A stretch of DNA of 64,000 bases, taken from Planctomycetaceae bacterium (GTDB lineage: Bacteria; Planctomycetota; Planctomycetia; Gemmatales; Gemmataceae). This document shows positions 28,486-38,087 of this stretch, in pieces; within the stretch, counting starts at the first letter, position 1, and every line of letters begins with the position of its first letter. Position numbers and translations under genes: made by a program. The DNA lies in contig PNLP01000026.1 in assembly GCA_013823135.1 (NCBI GenBank), positions 25,185-89,184 on the forward strand, read 5' to 3'. Below the pieces are notes generated by a model that was not told the origin of the DNA, did no database searches, and worked only from the letters and a program-made list of their open reading frames with translations.

Positions 28486-29457
28486 TCACTTCCGTTGCCA
28501 GGTGTCATCCTTCTCCAGCACTTTCTTGACCTCGTCGCTGTCGAGCCATTTGCGGGCGGCGATGTCTTCGCGAAGGTACGCATCCCAGAACGCCGTCGAA
28601 ACAGCCAGGATCGCCTTGTGGTGGTTCGGGTTCTGCTTCTCTTTGCTCAGCGGTGAGCCACGCTCGCTGAACGCGGAGTGCTCGGCCTTGTCGAGCACCA
28701 GCTCATACTTCCCACCGGGTGGCAGTGCCGGGTACACCAGCAGACGCGACTTCACGTCAATCTTCCCAATCGGGGAATCGTCCTTCGTACCGGTCAGCAG
28801 CATCCAGGGGATCTTCACCTCGCCGAACGCCTTCTTCGGGTCGCCAACACGCGGAGCACTTGGGCTCATTGCAAGGGCGGCCTTGATCCTCGGCTCGGTT
28901 GTGCTCTTACCGATTGGTGCCACTTGCCCGCTCACGGCCTGGGTCGTCACCGCTCCGAAGGAATGGCCCGACATCCCCACTCGTTTGAGGTCGAGCCGCC
29001 CATTCAGCGGGTGATCCTTCTCCTTATTCCAGACTTCCAACTGATCGAGAACCACGCTCACATCACCGATGCGAAGCAGCAGGTTTTCCCCGCTCGCCGC
29101 CTTTTCCATTGCGGCCATCCGCTGACCCAACCCAGCCCCCTTCCACACGGATTCGTCACTCCCCGGATGCTGCAACATCACCACGATGTACCCGCGCGCA
29201 GTCAGGTGATTGGCGTAGTATTCGCCGTTCTCACGTGACCCGCCCAGCCCGTGACTGAACAGCACCACCGGAGCCGCGGTCTTCTCTTTCGGGAAGTGGA
29301 CACGAATCGGTACCTCACGCGAACGCTTCTCATCCTTGACCGTCATGTCCTTGTGTTCCGACTTGATCTTCTCGACCGCAAGAGGATCGTAGGCGGTTTG
29401 AGCCTGCAACGAAGCCACGCCCACCCACCACAGGGCGATGATGCTAAGGATTCGCAT
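28486..29457 (-). CDS. Secreted alpha/beta-hydrolase (dienelactone hydrolase/acetylhydrolase-like)
   Basis: This 323-aa protein has a signal peptide (MRILSIIALWWVGVASLQAQ). The alpha/beta-hydrolase core is clear: oxyanion strand VVLFSHGLGGSREN (about 63-76), an ARGYIVVMLQHPGSDE strand, and the nucleophile elbow MSGHSFGAVTT, with Ser at about 170. The acid and His are likely in LTGTKDDSP (about 238-246) and KAEHSAFSE (about 277-285). It is an esterase or similar; the substrate is not deducible. It is transcribed divergently from the DUF1501 gene at 29665, with a 207-bp shared upstream region, and convergently reads into nothing. Confidence 0.85.
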   Translation of the reverse strand: MRILSIIALWWVGVASLQAQTAYDPLAVEKIKSEHKDMTVKDEKRSREVPIRVHFPKEKTAAPVVLFSHGLGGSRENGEYYANHLTARGYIVVMLQHPGSDESVWKGAGLGQRMAAMEKAASGENLLLRIGDVSVVLDQLEVWNKEKDHPLNGRLDLKRVGMSGHSFGAVTTQAVSGQVAPIGKSTTEPRIKAALAMSPSAPRVGDPKKAFGEVKIPWMLLTGTKDDSPIGKIDVKSRLLVYPALPPGGKYELVLDKAEHSAFSERGSPLSKEKQNPNHHKAILAVSTAFWDAYLREDIAARKWLDSDEVKKVLEKDDTWQRK

Positions 29458-29664
29458 GGATTCTCCAAAACATGCACGGGGTATCCGATGTGGTCACCGC
29501 TGTTCAACCCAACGCTGCGGATTTCGTTACAGGATTGCCTCGGTTGCTGTCGCAGCGGTCCGATTCCTGAAAGCCGCTGGCGTTCGGTCGATCGGCGTGG
29601 TAACCTTCACCCAAGCACTCGAAAGGGTGTTCCCGCCTCCCAACCTCCCGCCAGAGGGCACCCC

Positions 29665-31041
29665 ATGCCCGCCCGCACGTGCCAGGACTTCCGCCGCACC
29701 CTTGCCCAGCAAGATCGCCGCAGCTTCGTGAAGGCCGGCATCCTCGGCGCCGCCGGTCTCTCGCTTGGTGATTTGCTGAACGTGCAGGCGAAAGCAAACC
29801 CCAGCGGCAAAGGCTCACTGAGCAACGTCAACAACGTCATCATCCTCTGGATGCGTGGCGGCCCGAGCCACCACGACATGTGGGATCCGAAGCCCGACGC
29901 CCCGGCAGAGGTTCGCGGCGAGTTCGGTGTGATGAACACGAACGTGCCCGGCATTCGCCTGTCGGACATGATGCCTCTGTCCGCAAAGATGATGCACAAG
30001 TGGTCCATCATCCGCAGCCTGCACCACCACGACGCGGGGCACTCCGCCGGCGACCAGATCTGCTTCACCGGCTACAACCCCGGCCCCGACCCGAGCGAGA
30101 ACATCTACCCGAGCATGGGCTCCGTGGTCTCGAAGCAGTTGGGGCACCTGAACCCTTCGATGCCGCCGTATGTGATGATCCCCAAGTTGCTCCCGGGTGC
30201 GAACTCGGCGTACCTCGGCGTGTCGCACAAGCCGTTCGAGACGCAGGCCGACCCGGCCACGGTTGGCCCGTTCCGGCTGCCGAACTTCCAGCTTGCCTCC
30301 GGCGTGACGATGGAGCAAGTGGGCGACCGCAAGACGCTCTTGCGAGACTTCGACAGGATGCGCCGCGATACCGATCGCACGGGTCAGATCGACGCGGCCG
30401 ACAAGTTCCAGGCGAAGGCGTGGGAGATTCTGACATCCGACACGGCTCGCGATGCGTTCGATCTCGACAAAGAGCCAATGAAACTCCGCGAACGCTACGG
30501 GTTCAGGCCGTCCTACGACCCGAAAGCCTCGGATCGTTGCGGTGCCCCGAACTGGGCCCAGCGAATGATCCTCGCGCGTCGGCTGGTGGAAGCCGGCGTC
30601 CGGCTCGTGACGGTCGATTGCCGCTGGTGGGACACGCACGTGAAGGCTTTCGAATCGTTGCGCGACGGCTTCCTGCCACGCTGGGATCAGGCGTTCACAG
30701 CACTGATCGACGATCTCGATTCTCGCGGCCTGCTCGACACAACGCTAATCCTGGCGTGGGGCGAGTTCGGTCGCACGCCGAAGGTGAACAACAACGCCGG
30801 CCGCGACCACTACCCGAACGTGTTCAGCGGCGTGATGGCGGGCGGGCCGATCAAGGGTGGCCGCGTGGTTGGCGAGTCGGACTCGAACGGCGCGTTCCCG
30901 AAGAACAACCCGAAGACGCCACAAGACGTGATCGCAACGGTGTACAAGCACCTCGGCATCGACCCCGAGGTGAACTACATGAACAACGGCCGACCGATTC
31001 CGGTGTTGCCGAGCGGCCGACCAATCGAAGAATTGATGTGA
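29665..31041 (+). CDS. DUF1501 protein with Tat signal
   Basis: The start is Met 29665 (MPARTCQDFRRTLAQQDRRS), which places a twin-arginine motif DRRSFVKAGI before a hydrophobic segment; the frame extends 138 codons upstream without coding character. The 458-aa product has the DUF1501 landmarks: ILWMRGGPSHHDMWDPKPDAP, LHHHDAGHSAGDQICFTGYN, VTVDCRWWDTHVKAFESL and LAWGEFGRTPKVNNNAGRD. It should be exported folded. It ends 47 bp before the convergent permease gene, with a bidirectional hairpin between them. It stands alone, without a DUF1549/DUF1553 partner. Confidence 0.92.
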   Translation: MPARTCQDFRRTLAQQDRRSFVKAGILGAAGLSLGDLLNVQAKANPSGKGSLSNVNNVIILWMRGGPSHHDMWDPKPDAPAEVRGEFGVMNTNVPGIRLSDMMPLSAKMMHKWSIIRSLHHHDAGHSAGDQICFTGYNPGPDPSENIYPSMGSVVSKQLGHLNPSMPPYVMIPKLLPGANSAYLGVSHKPFETQADPATVGPFRLPNFQLASGVTMEQVGDRKTLLRDFDRMRRDTDRTGQIDAADKFQAKAWEILTSDTARDAFDLDKEPMKLRERYGFRPSYDPKASDRCGAPNWAQRMILARRLVEAGVRLVTVDCRWWDTHVKAFESLRDGFLPRWDQAFTALIDDLDSRGLLDTTLILAWGEFGRTPKVNNNAGRDHYPNVFSGVMAGGPIKGGRVVGESDSNGAFPKNNPKTPQDVIATVYKHLGIDPEVNYMNNGRPIPVLPSGRPIEELM

Positions 31042-31052
31042 TCCGTTTCGCA

Positions 31053-31086
31053 GCTTGTGGCTTCGCAGACCTGCGAAGCCGCAAGC
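31053..31086. terminator. Bidirectional hairpin between convergent genes
   Basis: GCTTGTGGCTTCGCAG (31053-31068) pairs with CTGCGAAGCCGCAAGC (31071-31086) over 16 bp with one G-T wobble and only two unpaired bases. It starts 12 nt after the stop of the plus-strand DUF1501 gene, and the minus-strand permease stop is at 31089. No T tract follows on either side, so termination is inferred from position and stem strength. Confidence 0.6.
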
Positions 31087-31088
31087 GG

Positions 31089-32210
31089 CTAAGATTCGAT
31101 TGTTCCCCGTTCGCCAAAGACCGCCTTCGCTCGCTCGCGGCCCACTTCCGTGAGCTTCAGCAATTCCCCATCTCGCATCACCAGCCCGTTTCCCGTCGCG
31201 CGTTCCACCACGGTCGTCACCCGCGATGGCTCCCAGCTCAGGTGCGTGTAGATGCCATCGAGCCGGGCCTCGTCATTCTCTGTTGACGTGCCCTCATGCT
31301 GATACAGATGCACCGCGAGCATCGTTTCCTCAAACGCCCGCCGCTGTGAGAATCGCTTGAAGAGTTGCGCGAGTTGCCCACGCCCCGGTGCGAACAAGAA
31401 CACCAGCGCGAACAGCGCCCCCAGCGCCGCAGCGACCGTTCCAGCCGTGTTCGAGTCGAGCCGATCCGAAGCAATCACGCCGAGCGCAGCGCCAAGTGCC
31501 CCGATGCCACATGCCAACAGCAGCATCACGCCGAGGCGATCCGTGAGCAGGTACGCAGCAGCGGCGGGCACCACGAAGAACCCCACCACTAACACCGGCC
31601 CAACCGCGTCGAACGCCACGACCGCCGTGACCGATACGACTGCCATCAGCCCGTAGTGGATGAGCCCTGGCCGGAAGCCCAGACTCGCGGCGAGCGCCGG
31701 GTCGAACGTGCTGAGTTTGAGTTCCTTGTAAAGCACCAGCACCAGCACCACGTTCATCGCCAGCACCACTCCCATCACCCACAGCGGAGGCACCGCGATT
31801 CCAAACAACTCGAAGCGGGGCACGGTCGCGAGATCGGGCTGGCCGAGCAACACGCGGTCGATGTCGAGGTGGGCACTGCGGAGGTGCGATACGGAAACGA
31901 GCAGAACTCCGAGCGAGAACAACGCCGGGAACACAAGCCCGATGGCGGCATCGGCCTTGACGAGGTTCGTGCGCTGGAGTGCTTCCACAAGCGCAACCGT
32001 CAGCAACCCCGTGAGGGCGGCACCGACCATCAACCACGGCGAATCGGCATCCTGAACGATGAAGTAAGCCAGCACGATCCCCAGAAGCAAGACGTGCCCG
32101 ATCGCATCGGAGACGAGGGACATTCGCCGCAGGACGAGGAACACCCCCGGCACGGCACACGCCGCTGCCACGACCACCAAAACGAGAATGAGCTGAGCAA
32201 GTTCAGACAT
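31089..32210 (-). CDS. ABC-3 metal permease fused to a C-terminal winged-helix domain
   Basis: The start is Met 32210 (MSELAQLILVLVVVAAACAV), giving 373 aa; 16 extra codons upstream lack a signal character. Residues 1-280 form the eight to nine membrane helices of the ZnuB/TroC/MntB permease family (GVFLVLRRMSLVSDAIGHVLLLG; VLVLYKELKLSTFDPALAASLG; GPVLVVGFFVVPAAAAYLL). Residues ~290-373 are soluble and look like a DtxR/MntR-type winged helix (EARLDGIYTHLSWEPSRVTTVVERATGNGLVMRDGELLKLTEVGRERAK). Such fusions suggest a link between Mn/Fe/Zn import and regulation. The ATPase and binding protein are not in this window. The opposite upstream neighbour is a DUF1549 gene. Confidence 0.88.
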   Translation of the reverse strand: MSELAQLILVLVVVAAACAVPGVFLVLRRMSLVSDAIGHVLLLGIVLAYFIVQDADSPWLMVGAALTGLLTVALVEALQRTNLVKADAAIGLVFPALFSLGVLLVSVSHLRSAHLDIDRVLLGQPDLATVPRFELFGIAVPPLWVMGVVLAMNVVLVLVLYKELKLSTFDPALAASLGFRPGLIHYGLMAVVSVTAVVAFDAVGPVLVVGFFVVPAAAAYLLTDRLGVMLLLACGIGALGAALGVIASDRLDSNTAGTVAAALGALFALVFLFAPGRGQLAQLFKRFSQRRAFEETMLAVHLYQHEGTSTENDEARLDGIYTHLSWEPSRVTTVVERATGNGLVMRDGELLKLTEVGRERAKAVFGERGTIES

Positions 32211-32513
32211 GGAGCGTTCGGTCTCTTTGTGCCTGTGCCCTCTGGGCGGGCGTTCCACTGTTCAGACTCGGCCTAATAACTGCGATCCTAAACGATAATT
32301 CATAAACGACTAGCGGTTAAAGGGAGAGTAAGCATCGGAAATTTCTTGCAACAATCCGGAAGCGTGCGAAACTTTGTCACGGGCTGTTGGTTTCATGATG
32401 TAACGCCCAAACACGGGGCTGCCACCCCCGCATTCACGCCGAAGTTTCATTTTCGCACACCCGCCAGAACCGGGGATTTCCATCCCCAGCTCGCCATACC
32501 ACAGAGCGCTGCC
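32211..32513. other. 303-bp divergent intergenic region
   Basis: It lies between the permease gene (minus, starts 32210) and the DUF1549/DUF1553 gene (plus, starts 32514). The section 32270-32345 is AT-rich (AACGATAATTCATAAACGAC) and could hold the promoters. A GGGGATTTCCATCCCC palindrome occurs at 32473-32488. No gene is supported; the open frame that covers it in the plus strand has no coding character before 32514. Confidence 0.5.
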
Positions 32514-34916
32514 ATGCTCTCACCGCGCTTTCTGTTCGCTCTGATTACATGCGTCGCTACACCCGTCGCCGCTTCCGCTCAGGTTGCGTTGCCCACCGGC
32601 GGCACCCTGCCCGCCGTGGACTTCGAACGGCACGTGATGGGGTTGGTCTCGAAGGTCGGGTGCAACTCGGGGAGTTGCCACGGCTCATTCCAGGGCAAGG
32701 GCGGCTTCCGGCTCAGCCTATTCGGCTACGAGCCCGCAATGGACTTCGCCGGCCTGACCCGCGACAACCTCGGTCGCCGAGTGAACGTCGTGAAGCCTGA
32801 CGAATCATTGCTACTGCTCAAAGCAACCGGAGCGACCTCGCACGATGGCGGCATGCGGTTCGGCAAAGACGCCTGGGTGTATAACGTGTTCCGCGAATGG
32901 GTACGGGCCGGTGCGAAGTGGACGCCGGGCAGCGGCAAGATTGACCAACTCGAAGTATTCCCCAAAGACTTCGCACTGCTCGCAGCCGACAAGCCGCTTC
33001 AGGTGAAGGTGACCGCCAAGTTCTCTGATGGCACCACCGAAGACATTACGCCGTTCTGCGATTTCAAAATCAGCGACGACGCCATCGCCGCTCTATCACC
33101 ACTCGGGCTGTTAACCCCTCGCCAACCGGGCGACGCGGGTCTCACCGTGTTGTATCGCGGCAGCGTGCAGGCCATCCGCGTTCTGGTGCCGACGCCGGTT
33201 CAACCGGGTGGTTACCCGAAGGTGCCCGAGGTCAACTTCATCGACAAAGAAGTGTTCGCCAAGCTCAAGTTGATGAACGTGATTCCGTCCGATCTCGCCT
33301 CGGATGCGACTTTCCTCCGACGGGTCACCATCGACGCCACGGGCCAACTCCCGTCCCCCGACGAGGTGCGAGAGTTCCTGGCCGACAAAGACCCCAAGAA
33401 GCGCGAAAAGGTGATCGACAAGTTGCTCGCTCACCCGCTGCACGGGGCAGTCTGGGCGACCAAACTCTCGGACGTGACAGGCAACAACACGCAAGCGCTC
33501 GAGCAACCGCAGACCACGCAGCCGAAGCGTTCGCAGATGTGGCACGACTGGCTCCGGAAGCGAATTGCGGACAACGTCCCCTACGACCAGATGGTCCGCG
33601 ACATCGTGACTGCGACCAGCCTCGACGGTCAGAAACCCGAGGAATGGCTGGAGTTCGTCAAGAAGATCGACGCGCAGTCCGAGAAGGGTTTCACGACCGA
33701 CTACCCGGAAAAGAAGACGCTCGACCTATTCTGGCGTCGGCAACAGGCGGTGCCAATCGAGCAGTGGGGCGAGAAGGTTGCCGTCGCGTTCCTGGGTATC
33801 CGCCTGGAATGTGCACAGTGCCACAAGCACCCAACCGATCGCTGGACGCAGGACGAATACTGGGCGTTCGCGAACCTTTTCACACAGATCAACTTCACGC
33901 AAAACCAGTTCAGCAGCACCGACCTGAAGAAGGTTGTGGATACCGAAAACGCTGCCCGCAAGGAGAAGGCTCCCAAGGGGAACAATAACAACAACATCCC
34001 GCTCGTGCGTGAACTCTTCATCGCACCTGCGGCGAAGGGTGCCAAGCCAAACCCAGCCACAGGTCGCGTCCCCACACCCAAGGCACTGGGCGGACCGGAG
34101 ATCACTGCCAAGGCCGGGGAAGACGCACGTGCGAAACTCGCCACATGGATGACCTCCCCCGAGAACCAGTTCTTCGCCCGAAGTTTCGTGAACCGTGTGT
34201 GGGCGCACTACTTCGGCATCGGCCTGGTCAACCCCGTGGACGACTTCTCGCTGGCCAACTCACCCACGAACAGTCGTCTGCTCGATGCACTCGCTGCGGA
34301 GTTCATCAAGAGCGGCTACGACATTCGCAAGCTCGAAAAGGACATCCTGCTGAGCCGGACCTACCAGTTGGATTACGCCACGAACGCGACCAACAAGTTC
34401 GACAAGAACAACTTCTCGCACTCCTACGTTCGGGCAATGATGGCCGAACAGGTGGTTGACATACTGAACGGCGCACTCGGCGTAAGCGAAACCTACACCG
34501 GGCCGGACGAACCCCTGACCGGGAAGAAGATCCTGGAAGTGGGTTCGAGCCGAGTTCAGAACCCGGGCTTGGCCTACGCGTTGCGTATCTTTGGCCGACC
34601 ACCGCGAACCACAGCGTGCGACTGCGAACGCGCCGCGGAACCCGCGTTGCCCCAAACGCTTTTCCGGATGACCGATGACACCATCCTCCGGAAATTCACG
34701 GATGGGAAGGGTCGCGTGGCGGCACTGGCCAAGAGCAAGCTCACCAACGAGGAACTGGCGGACGAGTTGTTCCTGGCAACGCTCTCCCGTTTGCCGACTG
34801 CTGAACAGAAAGCCGAAGCGGCCGAAGCGATCAAGACGGCCAAGACCCGCACCGAGGGGATCACTGACGTGTTGTGGGCTCTCGTGAACACCCGCGAGTT
34901 CATTCTGAATCATTGA
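32514..34916 (+). CDS. DUF1549/DUF1553 secreted protein with BIG2-like domain
   Basis: The start is Met 32514 (MLSPRFLFALITCVATPVAA), giving a signal peptide and 800 aa; the frame upstream to 32346 is not coding-like. An N-terminal cysteine-containing segment (VGCNSGSCHGSFQGKGG) resembles a planctomycete cytochrome c-like motif but with a CxxxxCH spacing. A bacterial Ig-like (BIG2) stretch follows (AKFSDGTTEDITPFC; GLTVLYRGSVQAI). DUF1549 comes next (DATFLRRVTIDATGQLPSPDE; AQCHKHPTDRWTQDEYW) and DUF1553 is C-terminal (ENQFFARSFVNRVWAHYFG; TLFRMTDDTILRKF). It is followed 128 bp later by a DUF1501 gene, the usual pairing. The function of this family is unknown; export to the periplasm is likely. 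Confidence 0.9.
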   Translation: MLSPRFLFALITCVATPVAASAQVALPTGGTLPAVDFERHVMGLVSKVGCNSGSCHGSFQGKGGFRLSLFGYEPAMDFAGLTRDNLGRRVNVVKPDESLLLLKATGATSHDGGMRFGKDAWVYNVFREWVRAGAKWTPGSGKIDQLEVFPKDFALLAADKPLQVKVTAKFSDGTTEDITPFCDFKISDDAIAALSPLGLLTPRQPGDAGLTVLYRGSVQAIRVLVPTPVQPGGYPKVPEVNFIDKEVFAKLKLMNVIPSDLASDATFLRRVTIDATGQLPSPDEVREFLADKDPKKREKVIDKLLAHPLHGAVWATKLSDVTGNNTQALEQPQTTQPKRSQMWHDWLRKRIADNVPYDQMVRDIVTATSLDGQKPEEWLEFVKKIDAQSEKGFTTDYPEKKTLDLFWRRQQAVPIEQWGEKVAVAFLGIRLECAQCHKHPTDRWTQDEYWAFANLFTQINFTQNQFSSTDLKKVVDTENAARKEKAPKGNNNNNIPLVRELFIAPAAKGAKPNPATGRVPTPKALGGPEITAKAGEDARAKLATWMTSPENQFFARSFVNRVWAHYFGIGLVNPVDDFSLANSPTNSRLLDALAAEFIKSGYDIRKLEKDILLSRTYQLDYATNATNKFDKNNFSHSYVRAMMAEQVVDILNGALGVSETYTGPDEPLTGKKILEVGSSRVQNPGLAYALRIFGRPPRTTACDCERAAEPALPQTLFRMTDDTILRKFTDGKGRVAALAKSKLTNEELADELFLATLSRLPTAEQKAEAAEAIKTAKTRTEGITDVLWALVNTREFILNH

Positions 34917-34924
34917 CCGACCTG

Positions 34925-34998
34925 GGCGAGCCACGGGGTTCATCCCCGTGGCTGCCATAGCCAACCAATTACCACGGGGATGAACCCCGTGGCTCGCC
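34925..34998. repeat. CCACGGGG-family palindromic repeat, copy 2
   Basis: The arms at 34925-34951 (GGCGAGCCACGGGGTTCATC...) and 34972-34998 are perfect 27-bp complements around a 20-nt loop. The element lies inside the putative DUF1549-DUF1501 operon, between stop 34916 and start 35045. Confidence 0.85.
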
Positions 34999-35044
34999 AG
35001 AACCAAACCTGCCTTCATCCCACCCCTGTTCCGGAGCCGCTGCT

Positions 35045-36394
35045 ATGCCGACCACACGAACGGATTGCGAAGGATTCCACCGCCGAGATTTCCTGAGCAT
35101 CGGCACTGCCGGAGCCCTCGGGCTCACACTGCCGGGCATTCTCGCCGCTGAGGCTCGCGCCGCGAGCAAGGGTGAACTCAAGGACAAGACCAAGGCCAAG
35201 GGCGTCATCCTACTGTGGCTCGCCGGCGGCCCCGCCACCATCGACATGTGGGACAACAAGCCCGAAGCTCCCGAAGGGATTCGCGGCGAGTTCAAGTCGA
35301 TCGACACCAGCGCTCCCGGAATGCAGTTCGCCGAAACGCTCCCCAAGATGGCAGCGATCGGCAACAAGGTCAGCGTGGTGCGGTCACTGTATCACACCAT
35401 CCCGAGCCACGGCCCGGCGACGGTGTTCATGACCACTGGCAACAAGCCAACTGCTGCCCTGCAATACCCCGCGATGGGCTCGATCGCTGCCAAGTTGATG
35501 AAGACCGAAGTGGGAGTGCCCCCTTACGTCACGTTCGGCGACGTACGGAACGGGCAGGCGGGTCTCGCGGGCTACCTCGGCACTGGCTATAACCCTTTCG
35601 TAATCGAAGGGAACGGCGGCGGCGACCGGAAAGAGAACCCCAACAAGGGGAGTGGCTTCAGCGTTCGCGGGTTGACGCTCAAGGGAACCTTTACCCTGGA
35701 TGAACTCGCGAAGCGTGACGTTCTGCTGCGGAAGTTCGACGGCGGATTCGCGGGGCTCGACAAGTCAAACGACCTCGTGGACGGCCTCGACACCTTCCAC
35801 CAACAGGCACTCGAAATCCTCAAGAGCGACAAGACCCGCAAGGCGCTCGACATCAGCGCCGAGAAGCAACCGACCCGCGAAATGTACGGCAACACGCCGT
35901 TCGGTCAGGGTGCGCTCGCGGCTCGCCGATTGATCGAGTCGGGCGTGAGGTTCGCAACCGTATCACTCGGCGGTTGGGACACGCACGGCAAGACGTTCGA
36001 AGCCCACAAGACCCGGCTTGCCCCGACGACCGACCAGGTTCTCTCGGCGCTCATCAAGGATCTCGATGATCGCGGAATGCTCGACAGCACGATCGTGATG
36101 TGTGCCGGCGAGTTCGGACGCACGCCGAAGATCAACAAGAACGTCGGCCGCGATCACTGGGCACGTTCGATGGCATCCGTGCTGGCCGGTGGTGGCTTTA
36201 AGCGTGGGTACGTTCACGGCAGCACCGACTCTAGCGGCATGGCTCCTGCAACCGACCCCTGCACGCCGGACGACATCTCGAGCACGATCTTCCACAACCT
36301 CGGCATCGACCTGGGCACCGAACTCCAGACCCCAACAGGCCGCCCGATGTCGATGTTCCGCGAAGGGAAGCTCATCGAGAAGTTGATCGGGTGA
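35045..36394 (+). CDS. DUF1501 protein with Tat signal (partner of DUF1549 gene)
   Basis: This 449-aa protein starts at Met 35045. It carries a twin-arginine motif (HRRDFLSIGTAGALG) and a signal cleavage near AAEARA. DUF1501 landmarks are LWLAGGPATIDMWDNKPEAPEG, TIPSHGPATVFMTTGN, ATVSLGGWDTHGKTFEAHK, and MCAGEFGRTPKINKNVGRDHW. It follows the DUF1549/DUF1553 gene by 128 bp on the same strand, a common planctomycete arrangement implying joint function. The genes are separated by a CCACGGGG-type palindrome. A GTTTAGC-type palindrome follows at 36413. Confidence 0.93.
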   Translation: MPTTRTDCEGFHRRDFLSIGTAGALGLTLPGILAAEARAASKGELKDKTKAKGVILLWLAGGPATIDMWDNKPEAPEGIRGEFKSIDTSAPGMQFAETLPKMAAIGNKVSVVRSLYHTIPSHGPATVFMTTGNKPTAALQYPAMGSIAAKLMKTEVGVPPYVTFGDVRNGQAGLAGYLGTGYNPFVIEGNGGGDRKENPNKGSGFSVRGLTLKGTFTLDELAKRDVLLRKFDGGFAGLDKSNDLVDGLDTFHQQALEILKSDKTRKALDISAEKQPTREMYGNTPFGQGALAARRLIESGVRFATVSLGGWDTHGKTFEAHKTRLAPTTDQVLSALIKDLDDRGMLDSTIVMCAGEFGRTPKINKNVGRDHWARSMASVLAGGGFKRGYVHGSTDSSGMAPATDPCTPDDISSTIFHNLGIDLGTELQTPTGRPMSMFREGKLIEKLIG

Positions 36395-36412
36395 AAATGA
36401 ATTCCTGCTACC

Positions 36413-36475
36413 GTTTAGCCGCGATCCGAAGGGGAGCGTGCAAAGCTCACGCTCCCCTTCGGATCGCGGCTAAAC
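36413..36475. repeat. GTTTAGC-family palindromic repeat, copy 3
   Basis: This is the most perfect copy. The arms at 36413-36440 and 36448-36475 (GTTTAGCCGCGATCCGAAGG...) form a 28-bp perfect stem with a 7-nt loop. It begins 18 nt after the stop codon of the DUF1501 gene, so it may also end that transcript. Confidence 0.88.
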
Positions 36476-36573
36476 GAGGTATAGATTGTAACCTCTCCCG
36501 GCCGGGGCACTTGCCCCGGTCGTTTCATTTCGGGTACGCTGAACTGACTCCGTTGCCCAACACTGGGTTTCCT

Positions 36574-38067
36574 ATGCGACAGTTCCTCGTCTTCCCCGCT
36601 CTGTTCGTCGCAGCTTTCGTGGCAGCACAAGAGCCTGCGCCGAAGGTCACGGAAGCGGCCCGTTTGGTCGAGAAGCTCGGCAGTCAAGACTTCGAGGAAC
36701 GCGAGGCGGCAAGTAAACGACTCGAAGAACTCGGTGCGACCGCTCTTGAAGAACTGCGGGTCGGCGTGAAGTCCGAGAATCCGGAAACCGCCCGACGTGC
36801 CCAGGACTTGCTGCGTAAGGTTGAGCGGCGGCTTTCCAACGACAAGGTTCTCGCCCCGACTCTCGTGGAACTCGATGTCAAGGATCAACCGCTCGATGCA
36901 GTGCTCGCCGAGTTGTCGAAGCAGGCGAAGTGGGAGGTCGTGTTGGGTGGCCTCAAGCCTGAAGATCTCGCGGTCAAGAAGCTCACGGTTTCGACGGGGG
37001 GTAAGGTCGCTTTCTGGGTGGCGGTGTTGAAGCTCTGCGACGTGGCCGAGATGCAGATCGCGGGTGTCAGTGGCTTCGTTGCACCGGGGGCAATGCCTTA
37101 TCTGGGGCGAGCCAAGCCGGGGGTCCGGATCGCCGCTGACCGCAATCGCGCGGTCGTCCTCGAAGCTCGCGGCGATTCCCCCCGCCGGCCTGCCTCCGTC
37201 AACGGAGCAGTGCTGATCGAAGCCGTACCGTTTCCCAAGAACGTGTTGCCGCTCGCAACGGCTCACCCCAGCGCACTGCTTCAAGCCTGGCCCGAACCGC
37301 GACTCCAGTGGGAAGGGACAGCAGCAACCAAGGTGACTCGCGCGACCGATGCCAGCGGCGCAAAACTGGCCGCGGAGTTTACCCCGATCCCGACCGGAGA
37401 CATTCGCGCCACAGGCACAGGAACGGTGCTGATCCGCAACGCGGATGGTTCCGTCACAGTCGTGAAGGACACCGGCTCGGCCTTCGAGTTGCCCGGCGGC
37501 TTCAGACCAAACCCCCGGCAAGCGGTGATCCAATTCAAACCTATCGAGAAGTCGGTGAACACTGCGAAAGAACTGGGCGTGTCGATGTTCGCCACGGTTC
37601 GCACGGGAATCGAGCCGTTGTGCCAGGTTCGTGACCTGGAATCAGGTAAGGCGGCAACCGGCTCTGCCCCGAGCGGCGTGGACATCTCGGTGACATACGC
37701 GACCGACTCCCGAGGTAAGCTCGTTGCGAGCGTTCATCTCTCTTACGACATGAAAGCCATCCACGCGGCAACGGTTGACGACACCCTTCCCGGAATGCGA
37801 GGCGGAGCGGCCGGGTACGGCAACCATACCGTGTATGGGATCCGTGTGGCGGACGCCGACGGTAAGCCATACATGCTCGGTCTGGGGAGCGGCTCGAATC
37901 AGATCGACCCAACAAACAAGCGAATCCTGCTGAAGTTGGACCTCGAACTCCATCGCGACAAGGACGGCCAGGGTCCACCCGCCTCCATCGCGTTCTGGGG
38001 CACACACGCCAAGTCGGTGGAGTTGCCGGTGTTGCTCAAGGATGTGCCCCTTGCTGGCGGCCGCTAG
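36574..38067 (+). CDS. Secreted protein with HEAT-like N-terminal repeats
   Basis: The start is Met 36574 (MRQFLVFPALFVAAFVAAQE), which gives a signal peptide and 497 aa. Residues ~25-90 form HEAT-like helices (LVEKLGSQDFEEREAASKRL), a motif seen at the start of many planctomycete secreted proteins. The rest (about 95-497) is mostly beta-rich with no known catalytic motif. A GNHTVYGIRVADADGKPYMLG segment and HRDKDGQGPPASIAFWG lie near the C-terminus. I do not recognise a specific family. It appears monocistronic: a palindrome lies 98 bp upstream and tRNA-Glu lies 57 bp downstream. Confidence 0.7.
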   Translation: MRQFLVFPALFVAAFVAAQEPAPKVTEAARLVEKLGSQDFEEREAASKRLEELGATALEELRVGVKSENPETARRAQDLLRKVERRLSNDKVLAPTLVELDVKDQPLDAVLAELSKQAKWEVVLGGLKPEDLAVKKLTVSTGGKVAFWVAVLKLCDVAEMQIAGVSGFVAPGAMPYLGRAKPGVRIAADRNRAVVLEARGDSPRRPASVNGAVLIEAVPFPKNVLPLATAHPSALLQAWPEPRLQWEGTAATKVTRATDASGAKLAAEFTPIPTGDIRATGTGTVLIRNADGSVTVVKDTGSAFELPGGFRPNPRQAVIQFKPIEKSVNTAKELGVSMFATVRTGIEPLCQVRDLESGKAATGSAPSGVDISVTYATDSRGKLVASVHLSYDMKAIHAATVDDTLPGMRGGAAGYGNHTVYGIRVADADGKPYMLGLGSGSNQIDPTNKRILLKLDLELHRDKDGQGPPASIAFWGTHAKSVELPVLLKDVPLAGGR

Positions 38068-38087
38068 TGAGCGGGAGACACGCCACC

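Noticed and set aside
29251..29664. N-terminal extension of the DUF1501 gene upstream of 29665
   Set aside because: The extension is not coding-like, overlaps the promoter region of the divergent hydrolase gene, and would bury the Tat signal.
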